A DNA stretch of 64,000 bases. Origin: JAWKWH01 sp041397625. GTDB taxonomy: Bacteria; Pseudomonadota; Alphaproteobacteria; Rhizobiales; Rhizobiaceae. The stretch covers positions 62,001 through 126,000 of the forward strand of contig JAWKWH010000005.1 in the NCBI GenBank assembly GCA_041397625.1. The letters run 5' to 3'. A program made the translations under genes and the position numbers. Under the pieces are notes generated by a model. It was not told the origin of the DNA. It ran no database searches and was given only the letters and a program-made list of their open reading frames with translations. Shown piece by piece: positions 27,789-36,932 of the stretch (position 1 is the first letter of the stretch; every line of letters starts with the position of its first letter).

Positions 27789-28600
27789 GACGGTTCTCCT
27801 GGTTCAACGCCACCTCGCTGACGCTGGGTTTTGCCTTTCTCTACATCCCGATGATCATCCTCGTGATCTACAGTTTCAATGCTTCGAAACTGGTGACCGT
27901 CTGGGCCGGGTTTTCGACCAGATGGTATGGCGAACTGCTGCACAACGATGCCTTTCTGGGTGCAGCCTGGGTAACCCTGAAGGTCGCGGTGTTCTCGTCC
28001 ACCCTGGCGACGATCTTCGGTACGATGGCCGCATACGTCGTCGTGCGGGCCGGCCGCTTCTACGGCCGTACCCTGTTTTCCGGCATGATCTACGCCCCGC
28101 TGGTCATGCCGGAGGTTATCACCGGCCTGTCGCTGCTGCTGTTGTTCATCGCCATCGATCTCGATCGTGGCGTCACCACCATCGTCCTTGCGCACACGAC
28201 GTTCTCGATGTGCTACGTTTCCGTCGTTGTCTCCTCGCGCCTGGTCTCCTTCGATAAATCGCTGGAAGAAGCCGCACTCGACCTCGGCTGCACCCCGTTC
28301 GATGCCTTCAAAAGCGTCACGCTGCCGATCATCGCGCCGGCAGTGATTTCCGGCTGGCTGCTTGCCTTTACCCTGTCGCTCGACGATCTGGTGATCGCAT
28401 CGTTCACCTCCGGGCCATCCTCGACCACGCTGCCGATCAAGATCTTCAGCGCCGTGCGTCTTGGGGTTTCGCCGGAGATCAACGCGCTTTCAACTATCAT
28501 GATCGCCATCGTGACCGTCGGCGTGCTGACCGCCTCCTTCGTGACCAAACGCAACATCGCGCTGCGTCAGCGCGACGAGCAAAAGGCGCTTGCCGCATGA
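27785..28600 (+). CDS. potI: Putrescine ABC importer, permease 2
   Basis: This is a 271-residue permease with six expected membrane helices. It shows the PotI opening FLYIPMIILVIYSFNASKL and the EAA loop LEEAALDLGCTPFDAFKSVT, then SLDDLVIASFTSGP. It is coupled by ATGA overlaps to the preceding permease and to the following glutamine-synthetase homologue. Confidence 0.91.
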   Translation: MRRFSWFNATSLTLGFAFLYIPMIILVIYSFNASKLVTVWAGFSTRWYGELLHNDAFLGAAWVTLKVAVFSSTLATIFGTMAAYVVVRAGRFYGRTLFSGMIYAPLVMPEVITGLSLLLLFIAIDLDRGVTTIVLAHTTFSMCYVSVVVSSRLVSFDKSLEEAALDLGCTPFDAFKSVTLPIIAPAVISGWLLAFTLSLDDLVIASFTSGPSSTTLPIKIFSAVRLGVSPEINALSTIMIAIVTVGVLTASFVTKRNIALRQRDEQKALAA

Positions 28601-29937
28601 GCGACTTCGCCGCCGAGTACGAGGCTTACTGTGCTGAGTACGGCACGCCCGACCGCATCGAGATGATGCTGTGCGACCTCAATGCCGTGCTGCGCGGTAA
28701 GTGGCTTCCGGGCGACGAGATCGGCAAGCTGCTCGACTATGGCGTTCGGCTGCCGATGTCGACCTATGCCCCCAACATCATGGGGCTCGAGGTCGAGGCG
28801 ACCGGTCTCGGCATTTCCAAGGGCGATCCCGACGGATACATCGTGCCCGTTGCCGGAACGTTGAAGCCGGTCCCCTGGGCCAACGGCAATGTAGCCCAGG
28901 TACTGGTCGAGATGGTCGACGAGGACGATCAGATCAGCCGACTGTCGACCCGCCTGCACCTCGCCAACATCGTCGAGCGCTTCGCGAAGGAAGGCCTGCA
29001 TCCGGTCGTCGCCACCGAGCTGGAATTCTACATCGTCAAGCACCGCGAGGATGCCGAGGACGCGCCGGAACCGCCGGACGGCCTGCCTGACGCCCAGAAC
29101 TACGATCTGGAAGTGTTGAGCCAGTCGGAAGCACTGCTGACGGAAATTCTGGATGCGGCCAAGATACAGGGCCTGCCGACCGATACGCTGATCGCCGAAT
29201 ACGGTGCCGGCCAGTTCGAGATCAATTTCCACCATACCGACGACGTGCTCGCTGCCGCGGATACAGCGCTGCTGTTTCGCCGACTTGTCATCGGGGTTGT
29301 CGACCGGCACGGCCTGGAAGCAACCTTCATGGCCAAGCCTTACGCGGACCAGCCCGGAAACGGGATGCATGTCCATGTCTCGGTACTGGATGATGACGGC
29401 AACAACATTTTCGCCGCCGAGGATGGCGTATCGCCGACATTGCGCGCGGCTGTCGGCGGCGTCCTCGCCACCATGCGCGAGATGCAGGCGATCTTCGCTC
29501 CGCACATGAATTCCTACCGGCGTTTCCAGCCGGGCAGTTTCGCGCCGTCGGCGCCGAACTGGGGGCTGGACCATCGCGGCGCTGCCGTCAGGCTCCCCGA
29601 GACCGAAGGCAACGGCGCCCGCCTCGAACACCGTATCAGCGGAGCCGACGTGAACGCCTATCTGGCAGTCGCCGCCATTCTCGGCGGCGTTTTCCATGGC
29701 CTGCACAAAGATTGCCCGCTGCCGCCGGCGCTCGACGAGGACGACCAGCCCGACATCGAGCCGCTCACCCATGACTGGATGACCGCGGTCGCCATTTTCG
29801 AGCAATCCGATTTCGCCGCCGACCTGTTCGGCGAAGACTATCGCCACATCTATTCCATGGTCCGCCACGACGAGATCAAGGAACTGACGTCGATCATCAC
29901 GGCAGTGGAATATCGCTACTATCTGAGCCGGCTTTAG
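28597..29937 (+). CDS. puuA: Gamma-glutamylputrescine synthetase (glutamine synthetase family)
   Basis: This 446-residue GS-fold enzyme has EFYIVKHRE early in the catalytic domain, AEYGAGQFEINFHHTDDVLA (metal and glutamate site), FMAKPYADQPGNGMHVHVSV, and RLEHRISGADVNAYLAVAAI near the ATP site. Family membership and position in a putrescine operon point to PuuA/SpuI, which ligates glutamate to putrescine. The stop TAG (29935-29937) overlaps the left end of a 235-bp inverted-repeat element, so the final codons may have been set by its insertion. The other Puu enzymes (oxidase, aldehyde dehydrogenase, hydrolase) are not in the window. Confidence 0.85.
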   Translation: MSDFAAEYEAYCAEYGTPDRIEMMLCDLNAVLRGKWLPGDEIGKLLDYGVRLPMSTYAPNIMGLEVEATGLGISKGDPDGYIVPVAGTLKPVPWANGNVAQVLVEMVDEDDQISRLSTRLHLANIVERFAKEGLHPVVATELEFYIVKHREDAEDAPEPPDGLPDAQNYDLEVLSQSEALLTEILDAAKIQGLPTDTLIAEYGAGQFEINFHHTDDVLAAADTALLFRRLVIGVVDRHGLEATFMAKPYADQPGNGMHVHVSVLDDDGNNIFAAEDGVSPTLRAAVGGVLATMREMQAIFAPHMNSYRRFQPGSFAPSAPNWGLDHRGAAVRLPETEGNGARLEHRISGADVNAYLAVAAILGGVFHGLHKDCPLPPALDEDDQPDIEPLTHDWMTAVAIFEQSDFAADLFGEDYRHIYSMVRHDEIKELTSIITAVEYRYYLSRL

Positions 29938-30170
29938 GGTCTGTACTCATTAAATTGGCAGTAATGGTCGGAGCGGATTTGTGCGGATGCGAGAAGCAAG
30001 TCCGCGGGAAGGCTGAAGCCTTTCAAGGGCTTGCGACAAGGTAGCCCGTGCGAAGCCGTCCGATCCGAAGGACGGTCGAGCTGACGTCGACCTGCCGCGT
30101 CAAAGCCCTCGACCGGGGGGATTGGCCCCGCTCGTCGGGCCTTTCCGTCAATTTAATGAGTACGGACCCT
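29936..30170. mobile_element. MITE-like element with 22-bp terminal inverted repeats
   Basis: The left end AGGGTCTGTACTCATTAAATTG (29936-29957) and right end 30149-30170 are inverted repeats with one mismatch in 22. The 235-bp interior has no coding capacity but several short stems. No target-site duplication is evident. It fills the gap between the convergent glutamine-synthetase homologue and xdhC. This is probably a non-autonomous derivative of an insertion sequence. Confidence 0.75.
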
Positions 30171-30183
30171 GGAGCGCTTCAGG

Positions 30184-31020
30184 TCAGCCGGCACATTCCT
30201 CGGCCAGTTCGAGGTTTGCCACGGTACCCAGCGCCTCGATGATTTCGGCGGCAACGAGGCTGGCGATCACGGCGGGACGCTTGTCGTGCAACCTGCTCTT
30301 GCCGATCGGGCAGACAAGCCGGCCAAGCGCCGCCCTGTCGCCGCCCTGCTTAACGTACCAGCTGGCGAACGTGGCGCGCTTGGTCTTCGAGCCGATCATG
30401 CCGACATAGGCCGCGTCACCGCGCGCCAGCGCTTCCTGGGCGATCAGGAAGTCGAGCGAATGGTCATGGGTAAGGATGACGAAGGCGCTGCCGGCGGGCG
30501 CCTCGCGAACCACCGATTCCGGCACGGCCGTCAGGCAGGTTTCGACCGATTTCGGCGCACGCTCGAGTTCGTTTGCCCGGGTGTCGACCAGCACGGGTCG
30601 CACCGGCAACAGCGCCAACGCACTGGCGAGCGCATTACCCACATGTCCCGCGCCGAACAGATAAATATGTGGTTCGGCGGCCATCTGCTTTTCAAGTTCT
30701 GTAACCGCGGCTTCGGCAAGCGCGTGGTCCAGCCGTTTCAGGCTGATGGCCACGCGGCCACCGCAGCACTGGCCGATCTCGGGTCCGAGCGGAATGGAAA
30801 TTTCCGCGGCTGTCTCGCCGGCGGCAAGCATCGCCCGCGCGCGGTCGATCGCCATGTATTCGAGCTGGCCGCCTCCGATCGTCAGGAACAGCGCCGAGGG
30901 CGACACCAGCATCCAGGCCCCGCGTTCGCGCGGGGTGGAACCCCTCGCCTCGGCAACCTCCACCTTCACCGTTTCCGGATTGGCGCGGAGGAAATCCCTG
31001 ATGTCGTCCGCAGCGGCCAT
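30184..31020 (-). CDS. xdhC: Xanthine dehydrogenase accessory protein XdhC
   Basis: This 278-residue protein has the XdhC N-terminal domain (VEVAEARGSTPRERGAWMLV, GGGQLEYMAI, IGQCCGGRVAISL) and a Rossmann domain (IYLFGAGHVGNALASALA, YVGMIGSKTKRATF). XdhC binds Mo cofactor, promotes its sulfuration and inserts it into XdhB. The start ATG at 31018-31020 has GAGG upstream. It is last in the hiuH-xdhA-xdhB-xdhC operon, 5 nt after xdhB. Confidence 0.93.
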   Translation of the reverse strand: MAAADDIRDFLRANPETVKVEVAEARGSTPRERGAWMLVSPSALFLTIGGGQLEYMAIDRARAMLAAGETAAEISIPLGPEIGQCCGGRVAISLKRLDHALAEAAVTELEKQMAAEPHIYLFGAGHVGNALASALALLPVRPVLVDTRANELERAPKSVETCLTAVPESVVREAPAGSAFVILTHDHSLDFLIAQEALARGDAAYVGMIGSKTKRATFASWYVKQGGDRAALGRLVCPIGKSRLHDKRPAVIASLVAAEIIEALGTVANLELAEECAG

Positions 31021-31025
31021 GACCG

Positions 31026-33371
31026 CTAACCTCGCTCGGCCGCCCCGGCGCGCATCCGCTCGGCGGCAAACAGGACACATTCGGGCGTCGCCGGCGTATC
31101 GAGCCGCGGACATGTGCGATACCCGTCCAGGCTCGCCACCGCCATCGACAGCGCCTCGACCACCGAGTTCGCCAGCATGAACGGCGGCTCGCCTACCGCC
31201 TTGGAACGTCTGATCGTGTTCTCGCGGTTCGCCGACCAGTCGGCGAGCTCGACATTGAACACCGGGGGAACGTCGGAAGCGAGCGGTATCTTGTAGGTCG
31301 AGGGCGCATGCGTCCTCAGGCGCCCGTCCTTATCCCACCAAAGCTCCTCGGTTGTCAGCCAGCCCATCCCCTGGATGAAACCGCCCTCGATCTGGCCGAG
31401 ATCGAGCGCCGGATTGAGCGACTTGCCGACATCGTGGAGGATGTCGACGCGATCGACCTGGTATTCGCCGGTCAGCGTATCGACGCTGACCTCGGACACT
31501 GACGCGCCATAGGCGAAATAGTAGAACGGCCTGCCCTTGCCCGTGGCACGGTCCCAGTGAATCTTGGGCGTCTTGTAGAAGCCGGCGGCTGAAAGCTGAA
31601 CCCGGCCCATATAGGCCTGCTTGATGAACTCGTCGAACACGATCGACTGGTTGCCGACCCGCACCGCGTTCGGCTCGAAGACCACCTGTTCGGCCGGAAC
31701 ACCGTAATGTTCGGCGGCAAAGGCGACCAGCCGGCTTTTGATCTGACCGGCAGCGTTGGCGGCCGCCATGCCGTTGAGGTCCGAGCCCGACGAGGCCGCC
31801 GTAGCCGATGTGTTGGGTACCTTGCCCGTCGACGTGGCGGTGATCTTGACGCGGTCGAGATCGACCTGGAACTCGTCGGCCAGCACCTGCGCCACCTTGG
31901 TGTTCAGCCCCTGGCCCATCTCGGTGCCGCCATGGTTCAGGTGGATCGAGCCGTCGTTGTAGATGTGCACGAGCGCACCGGCCTGATTGTACCACGTGGC
32001 GGTGAACGAGATGCCGAACTTCACCGGCGTCAGCGCGATGCCCTTGCGCACGATGCCGCCCTTGCGGTTGAACGCAAGCACAGCCTCGCGCCGCTCCGCG
32101 TAATCGGAGCGTTCCTCCAGTTCGGCGATGATCCGGCCGGCAATATTGTCCTCCACCTGCTGGTGATAGGGCGTCACGTCGCGGCCGTTGTCGCCATAAA
32201 GGTTGGCCTTGCGCACGTCCAGCGGATCCTTGCCGAGCGCATAGGCGATCTCTTCGATCATGCGCTCGCCGGCGATCATGCCCTGCGGTCCGCCGAAGCC
32301 GCGATAAGCCGTGTTGGAGACCGTGTTCGTCTTCAACGGCTTGGAAACCAGGTGCACGTCCGGGAAATAGTAGCAGTTGTCGGCGTGAAACAGCGCCCGG
32401 TCGGTGACCGGCCCGGACAGATCGGCCGAAAAGCCGCAACGCGCCGCAAAGCTTGCGTCAACGGCCTCGATCCGCCCGTCGTCGTCGAAGCCGATGTCAT
32501 AGGAGATAAGGAAGTCGTGGCGCTTGCCCGTCGCGGTCATGTCATCGTCGCGATCGGGCCTGATCTTCACCGCGCGGCCATGCTTCTTGGCGGCGAGCGC
32601 GGCCACCGCGGCAAACAGGTTTGCCTGCGTTTCCTTGCCGCCGAAACCGCCACCCATGCGCCGCACATTCACCGTAACCGCATTCGACGGCACACCGAGC
32701 ACATGGCCGACCATGTGCTGGACCTCGCTTGGATGCTGCGTCGAGGAAAACACGATCACTTCGTCGTCCTCGCCGGGCATCGCATAGGCGATCTGGCCTT
32801 CGAGATAGAAATGATCCTGTCCGCCGACACGCATGCTGGCGCTGATGCGGTTGACTGATTTCGCCAGCGCCGCCTTGGCGTCGCCGCGCTTGAGCGTCAG
32901 CGGCTCGGTCACCAGCGGATTGCCTGCTGCTTCCGCCTCGGCGACATCGACGATGAATGGCAGATCGCGATACTCGATCTTGGCCTGCGCTGCCGCCCGT
33001 CTTGCCTGGTCGCGGGTTTCGGCGATGACGGCGAAGACCGGCTGGCCCAGGAACTCGACCTTGTCCTCGGCGAAGACCGGCTCGTCGTTCAAGCCGGTCG
33101 AACTGACATCGTTGTGGCCGGTTACGTCGGTGGCTGTCAGCACGTCGACCACGCCTGGCGACTGCCTGACCGCTCGCAGGTCGACCGACACGATTTCGGC
33201 ATTGGCCCTCTCGGACAGGCCGAGATAAGCGTGCAGCGTTCCGGCCGCCTCGACGATATCGTCAATGTATTCGGCCTGGCCGGTTACATGTTTGTGACCG
33301 GAATCATGGCGCTGCGGCTTGTGCACGCCACCCTTGATCTCGGCCGGCATCTCGGTACGGATCTCGCTCAC
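31026..33371 (-). CDS. xdhB: Xanthine dehydrogenase, molybdopterin-binding subunit
   Basis: This 781-residue Mo subunit shows GQDHFYLEGQIAYA, RRMGGGFGGKETQ (Mo-cofactor loop), AYRGFGGPQGMIAGERM, HGGTEMGQGLNTKVAQVLA and the catalytic glutamate in SKAVGEPPFMLANSV near the C-terminus. It hydroxylates hypoxanthine or xanthine to urate. The start is one of two adjacent GTG codons. GTG at 33369-33371 is 7 nt after GGAGG and is preferred; 33374 is the alternative. It lies 13 nt downstream of xdhA. Confidence 0.93.
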   Translation of the reverse strand: MSEIRTEMPAEIKGGVHKPQRHDSGHKHVTGQAEYIDDIVEAAGTLHAYLGLSERANAEIVSVDLRAVRQSPGVVDVLTATDVTGHNDVSSTGLNDEPVFAEDKVEFLGQPVFAVIAETRDQARRAAAQAKIEYRDLPFIVDVAEAEAAGNPLVTEPLTLKRGDAKAALAKSVNRISASMRVGGQDHFYLEGQIAYAMPGEDDEVIVFSSTQHPSEVQHMVGHVLGVPSNAVTVNVRRMGGGFGGKETQANLFAAVAALAAKKHGRAVKIRPDRDDDMTATGKRHDFLISYDIGFDDDGRIEAVDASFAARCGFSADLSGPVTDRALFHADNCYYFPDVHLVSKPLKTNTVSNTAYRGFGGPQGMIAGERMIEEIAYALGKDPLDVRKANLYGDNGRDVTPYHQQVEDNIAGRIIAELEERSDYAERREAVLAFNRKGGIVRKGIALTPVKFGISFTATWYNQAGALVHIYNDGSIHLNHGGTEMGQGLNTKVAQVLADEFQVDLDRVKITATSTGKVPNTSATAASSGSDLNGMAAANAAGQIKSRLVAFAAEHYGVPAEQVVFEPNAVRVGNQSIVFDEFIKQAYMGRVQLSAAGFYKTPKIHWDRATGKGRPFYYFAYGASVSEVSVDTLTGEYQVDRVDILHDVGKSLNPALDLGQIEGGFIQGMGWLTTEELWWDKDGRLRTHAPSTYKIPLASDVPPVFNVELADWSANRENTIRRSKAVGEPPFMLANSVVEALSMAVASLDGYRTCPRLDTPATPECVLFAAERMRAGAAERG

Positions 33372-33384
33372 CACAATACCTCCC

Positions 33385-34857
33385 TCAGGCCGCCGCGCCG
33401 CGCCGGATTGTCGCCCCGGCTGCGCCATTCTGTTCCATGACAAAGCGGCGCAGCAGGTTCTTCGCCGTCAGCATGCGATATTCCGCGCTGGCGCGCATGT
33501 CGCTGATCGGCTGGAAGTCCGATTCCAGGGCCGTCACTGCATCGGCGATCGATTGATCGTCGAGCGCCTTGCCGACAAGGGCCTTTTCGGCGTTCCCAGC
33601 CCGTTTGGGCGTCGCCGCCATGCCGCCAAAACAGATTGCCGCCTCGGAAACCGTGCCATCGTCGCTGAGCCGAACGCGGATGGCTACGCAGACCGACGAG
33701 ATATCCTCGTCGCGGCGCTTGGAGATCTTGTAGGCGGCAAACCGGTCGCCGGCGCCAGGTAGCGGCACGTCGATGCGCTCGACGAAATCGCCGGTCTCGC
33801 GGTCCTGCTTGCCATAGGCGATGAAGAACTTCTCCAAGGGCAGCGTCCGGCGTTTTCCGCCACGGCGCAATGTCACCGTGGCGCCGAGCGCGATCAGCGG
33901 CGGCGGCGTGTCGCCGATCGGCGAACCGTTGGCGACATTGCCGCCGATCGTGCCCATGTTGCGCACCTGCTCGCCGCCGATCCGCTCCCAGAAACCCGAC
34001 AATTGTGGAATATGCTTGCTGATCGTGTCGAAGGCCTGCGTGTAGGTGACGCCGGCACCAATGGCGATCGTACCGTCGCCGACACTGATCTCCTGCAACT
34101 CGGCGAGGTGGCCGATGAACACAGCCGGCGAAATTTCACGCATGAATTTCGTCACCCAAAGCCCGACATCGGTCGAACCGGCAACGATCGTCGCCTGAGG
34201 ATGCTCTTCCAGAACCGCCGCCAGGTCGTCGGCGCTGGCCGGCACGATGATACGGTTTTCGTCCGGCCCGCATTCCACCCGGTTCCCGTCGGCAAGTTCC
34301 TTGAGTTTCGCGGTAACCGCCTCGCGCTCCCGGACCAGCGGGTCGTCCCCCGGCAGGCCGATCTTGCCGGCCGCCCTGGCCGCGCGCACGATCGGCGCAT
34401 AGCCGGTGCAGCGGCACAGATTGCCCTGCAATGCCTTCTCCACCGCATGGTCATCGGGCGAGGGATTTCCCATCCAGAGCCCGTAGAGCGACATGACGAA
34501 GCCCGGGGTGCAGAAGCCGCATTGCGAGCCATGGTGGTCGACCATCGCCTGTTGCACCGGGTGCAGCGCGCCGTCCGTGCCGCGCAGATGCTCGACCGTC
34601 ACCACATGACAGCCGTCAAGCGACCCGACGAAGCGGATGCAGGCATTCACGGTCTCGTAAACCAGTTCGCCGCCGAGCAGCCGGCCGACCAGCACCGTGC
34701 AGGCACCGCAATCGCCCTCCGCGCAACCTTCCTTGGTGCCGCGCAGGCGCCGTTCGAGCCTCAGATAGTCCAGCAATGTGTCGGACGCGCCCGCCGACCG
34801 GACCGACACCGGTTCGTCGTTGAGCAGGAAGCGGATTTCGTTACGGGGTTTGGCCAT
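33385..34857 (-). CDS. xdhA: Xanthine dehydrogenase, Fe-S/FAD subunit
   Basis: This is a 490-residue subunit. The first [2Fe-2S] cluster is bound by Cys 45, 50, 53 and 73 (GCAEGDCGACTVLVG) and the second by Cys 113, 116, 148 and 150 (QCGFCTPG, LCRCTGY). An FAD domain (about 195-370) contains VAGSTDVGLWVTK and RNMGTIGGNVANGSPIGDTP. A CO-dehydrogenase-like C-terminal domain follows. It transfers electrons from the Mo centre to NAD+. It starts 6 nt after hiuH. Confidence 0.94.
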   Translation of the reverse strand: MAKPRNEIRFLLNDEPVSVRSAGASDTLLDYLRLERRLRGTKEGCAEGDCGACTVLVGRLLGGELVYETVNACIRFVGSLDGCHVVTVEHLRGTDGALHPVQQAMVDHHGSQCGFCTPGFVMSLYGLWMGNPSPDDHAVEKALQGNLCRCTGYAPIVRAARAAGKIGLPGDDPLVREREAVTAKLKELADGNRVECGPDENRIIVPASADDLAAVLEEHPQATIVAGSTDVGLWVTKFMREISPAVFIGHLAELQEISVGDGTIAIGAGVTYTQAFDTISKHIPQLSGFWERIGGEQVRNMGTIGGNVANGSPIGDTPPPLIALGATVTLRRGGKRRTLPLEKFFIAYGKQDRETGDFVERIDVPLPGAGDRFAAYKISKRRDEDISSVCVAIRVRLSDDGTVSEAAICFGGMAATPKRAGNAEKALVGKALDDQSIADAVTALESDFQPISDMRASAEYRMLTAKNLLRRFVMEQNGAAGATIRRGAAA

Positions 34858-34863
34858 GCCGGT

Positions 34864-35220
34864 TCAGCTCCCGCGATAAGTCGAATAGCCGTAGGGAGAG
34901 ACGAGCAGCGGCACATGGTAATGCGCCGAAGCATCGCCGACTCCGAAACGGACAGGAACGACATTGAGGAAGGCGACGCCGCCGCCGCCGATATAGTCTC
35001 CGGCGTGAAACCGAAGCTCGTATTCGCCGATCCGGAAATCGGCACCCGCCAGCATGGGACCGTCTGTGCGCCCATCGTCATTGGTGCGCACCGACTTGAC
35101 AAGTTCAGCCTCGTCGCCGTCGACGCGGTAGAGGTCGATCCGCATATCCGCGGCCGGGCACCCCTTGGCGGTGTCCAACACGTGGGTGGTCAGGCGGCCG
35201 TCCGCCGATCCGTCGCTCAT
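34864..35220 (-). CDS. hiuH: 5-hydroxyisourate hydrolase (transthyretin-like)
   Basis: This 118-residue protein has the N-terminal LTTHVLDTAKGCPA (catalytic His), the mid segment NDDGRTDGP, and the family C-terminus HYHVPLLVSPYGYSTYRGS. It hydrolyses 5-hydroxyisourate, the PuuD product, to OHCU. The start ATG at 35218-35220 has GGAGG upstream. It is first in the xdh operon. No OHCU decarboxylase or allantoinase gene is in the window. Confidence 0.93.
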   Translation of the reverse strand: MSDGSADGRLTTHVLDTAKGCPAADMRIDLYRVDGDEAELVKSVRTNDDGRTDGPMLAGADFRIGEYELRFHAGDYIGGGGVAFLNVVPVRFGVGDASAHYHVPLLVSPYGYSTYRGS

Positions 35221-35419
35221 CTGGTCGTTCCTCCACTGGCCTGCAAACAACGTACTATGACGCGCCGCCCGGTCGGTGAAAATTGCCGGAGCATTGTAGC
35301 ACTTTCAAAATTTCCAAGAGGATCAATCGCCGATTTCCCGAAACACGCGGCAAAACGGGACGATATCGCCGCTATCCGGGCGGGCCAGCGGCTTGTTCCC
35401 GCACATTGTTACAGGCCGC

Positions 35420-36085
35420 TCAGCCGGTCGCCGCGGCCGGCAGCAGCCGCGCGCCGGTCGCTTCCGCCACCTCGTCGAAGCTGACGCCAGGCGCCAGCTT
35501 CGCCAGGCGGAACCCGTCGGGCGTGACATCGACGACGGCGAGATCGGAATAGATACGACTGACGACCCCGCTGCCGGTCAGCGGATAGGTACACTTCTCG
35601 ACCAGCTTCGCCGCACCGTCCTTGGTCACATGTTGCGTGATGACGAAAATCGTCCTGACGCCGGCCACCAGGTCCATCGCACCACCAACGGCGGGGATTG
35701 CGTCCGCCGCCCCGGTCGACCAGTTGGCGAGGTCGCCTTTCTCGGAGACCTGCATCGCGCCCAGTACGCATACATCGATATGCCCGCCGCGTATCATCGC
35801 GAAACTGTCGGCATGATGGAAATAACTGGCGCCCGGCACCACGGTCACCGCCTTCTTGCCGGCATTGATCAGTTCGGGATCCTCCTCGCCCGGCGCCGGC
35901 GACGGACCCATGCCGAGCAGGCCGTTCTCGGTGTGGTAGGTGAACTCGCGCCCCTCGGGCACATATCTGGCCACCAGTTCCGGAATGCCGATCCCGAGAT
36001 TGACGTAGGAACCGTCCGGTATATCGGCGGCGGCCAGTTCCGCCATCTGCTCGCGGCTCCAGCCGCGGTTCTGCCGCTCGCTCAT
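35420..36085 (-). CDS. pcaJ: 3-oxoacid (3-oxoadipate/acetoacetate) CoA-transferase, subunit B
   Basis: This 221-residue protein has GSYVNLGIGIPELVARYVP, the catalytic-glutamate motif HTENGLLGMGP, GGAMDLVAG and CTYPLTGSGVV. It forms a heterodimer with the preceding subunit A, overlapping it by ATGA, and moves CoA from succinyl-CoA to a 3-oxoacid. Sequence alone does not separate 3-oxoadipate (PcaJ) from acetoacetate (ScoB) enzymes. No other beta-ketoadipate genes are near. Confidence 0.88.
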   Translation of the reverse strand: MSERQNRGWSREQMAELAAADIPDGSYVNLGIGIPELVARYVPEGREFTYHTENGLLGMGPSPAPGEEDPELINAGKKAVTVVPGASYFHHADSFAMIRGGHIDVCVLGAMQVSEKGDLANWSTGAADAIPAVGGAMDLVAGVRTIFVITQHVTKDGAAKLVEKCTYPLTGSGVVSRIYSDLAVVDVTPDGFRLAKLAPGVSFDEVAEATGARLLPAAATG

Positions 36086-36792
36086 GGATAATGCGCCCCT
36101 TGCGCGATCAGTTCCGACTCGACCAGCGGGCTGGAGACTTCGACGATACGGTCGACGAAGATGCCGGGCGTGATCACGTGTTCGGGATCGATCTGCCCGG
36201 CAGCAACCAGCTTTCTTGCCTGGACAACGGTGGTGCGCGCCGCCATCGCCATGATCGGATTGAAGTTGCGCGCCGTCTTGTTGAAGACGAGATTGCCCTT
36301 CCCGTCGGCGATCTCGCTCTTGATTAGCGCGAAATCAGCCTTCAGTCCGTATTCCAGCACGTAAGCGCGCCCGTCGATGGTTCGCACCTCCTTGCCCTCG
36401 GCCAGCGGCGTGCCCACCGTGGTCGCCGTATAGAAGGCGGGAATGCCCGCACCGCCGGCGCGGATACGCTCGGCCAGCGTGCCCTGCGGCACAAGCTCGA
36501 GCTCGATCCTGCCGGCCCGGTAGAGTTCGGGAAACACCTTCGAGTGGCTCGACCGCGGATAGGAGCAGATCATCTTCGCAACCTGGCCGTTGCCGATGAG
36601 CGCCGCCAGCCCCACCGCGCCGTTGCCGGTATTGTTGTTGATCACCGTCAGCGCGCGCGCGCCATGGTCGATCAGCGCGTGGATCAGCTCGACCGGGCTT
36701 CCGGCCTCGCCGAAACCGCCGACCATCACAACCGCGCCGTCACCGATGTCGGCGATCGCATCGGCGGGATTGTCGCGGATTTTCTGCTTCAT
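36082..36792 (-). CDS. pcaI: 3-oxoacid (3-oxoadipate/acetoacetate) CoA-transferase, subunit A
   Basis: This 236-residue protein has the CoA-binding glycine motif MVGGFGEAGSPVELI, then INNNTGNGAVGLAALI, LVPQGTLAERIRAGGAGIPAF and ARNFNPIMAMAA, typical of subunit A. The pattern resembles PcaI more than ScoA, but the distinction is weak. It is the first gene of the pair, with 140 nt to the nagA stop upstream. That gap contains a solo inverted-repeat end. Confidence 0.88.
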   Translation of the reverse strand: MKQKIRDNPADAIADIGDGAVVMVGGFGEAGSPVELIHALIDHGARALTVINNNTGNGAVGLAALIGNGQVAKMICSYPRSSHSKVFPELYRAGRIELELVPQGTLAERIRAGGAGIPAFYTATTVGTPLAEGKEVRTIDGRAYVLEYGLKADFALIKSEIADGKGNLVFNKTARNFNPIMAMAARTTVVQARKLVAAGQIDPEHVITPGIFVDRIVEVSSPLVESELIAQGAHYP

Positions 36793-36903
36793 GCGTCACA
36801 CCTCGTCCCCGGCGATATCGCCTGGTCGATATCCGTCATCGTGCTTGCCTCCATGCCGGGCCCCTTGTGGTCAACCGGTATTGGGCGGCAAGTCAAGGTG
36901 TTT

Positions 36904-36922
36904 TAGAGCAGTTCATCTTTAG
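36904..36922. repeat. Solo end of the 306-bp MITE family
   Basis: TAGAGCAGTTCATCTTTAG differs by one base from the terminal repeat of the element at 48863-49168, and weaker similarity continues inward for about 15 bases. No partner repeat was seen nearby, so it is a relic or an end fragment. Confidence 0.6.
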
Positions 36923-36932
36923 CTGGTGTCGT

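Noticed and set aside
34003..35484. 493-codon plus-strand frame opposite xdhA and hiuH
   Set aside because: Both minus-strand genes show all their catalytic and Fe-S motifs; the antisense translation shows none.
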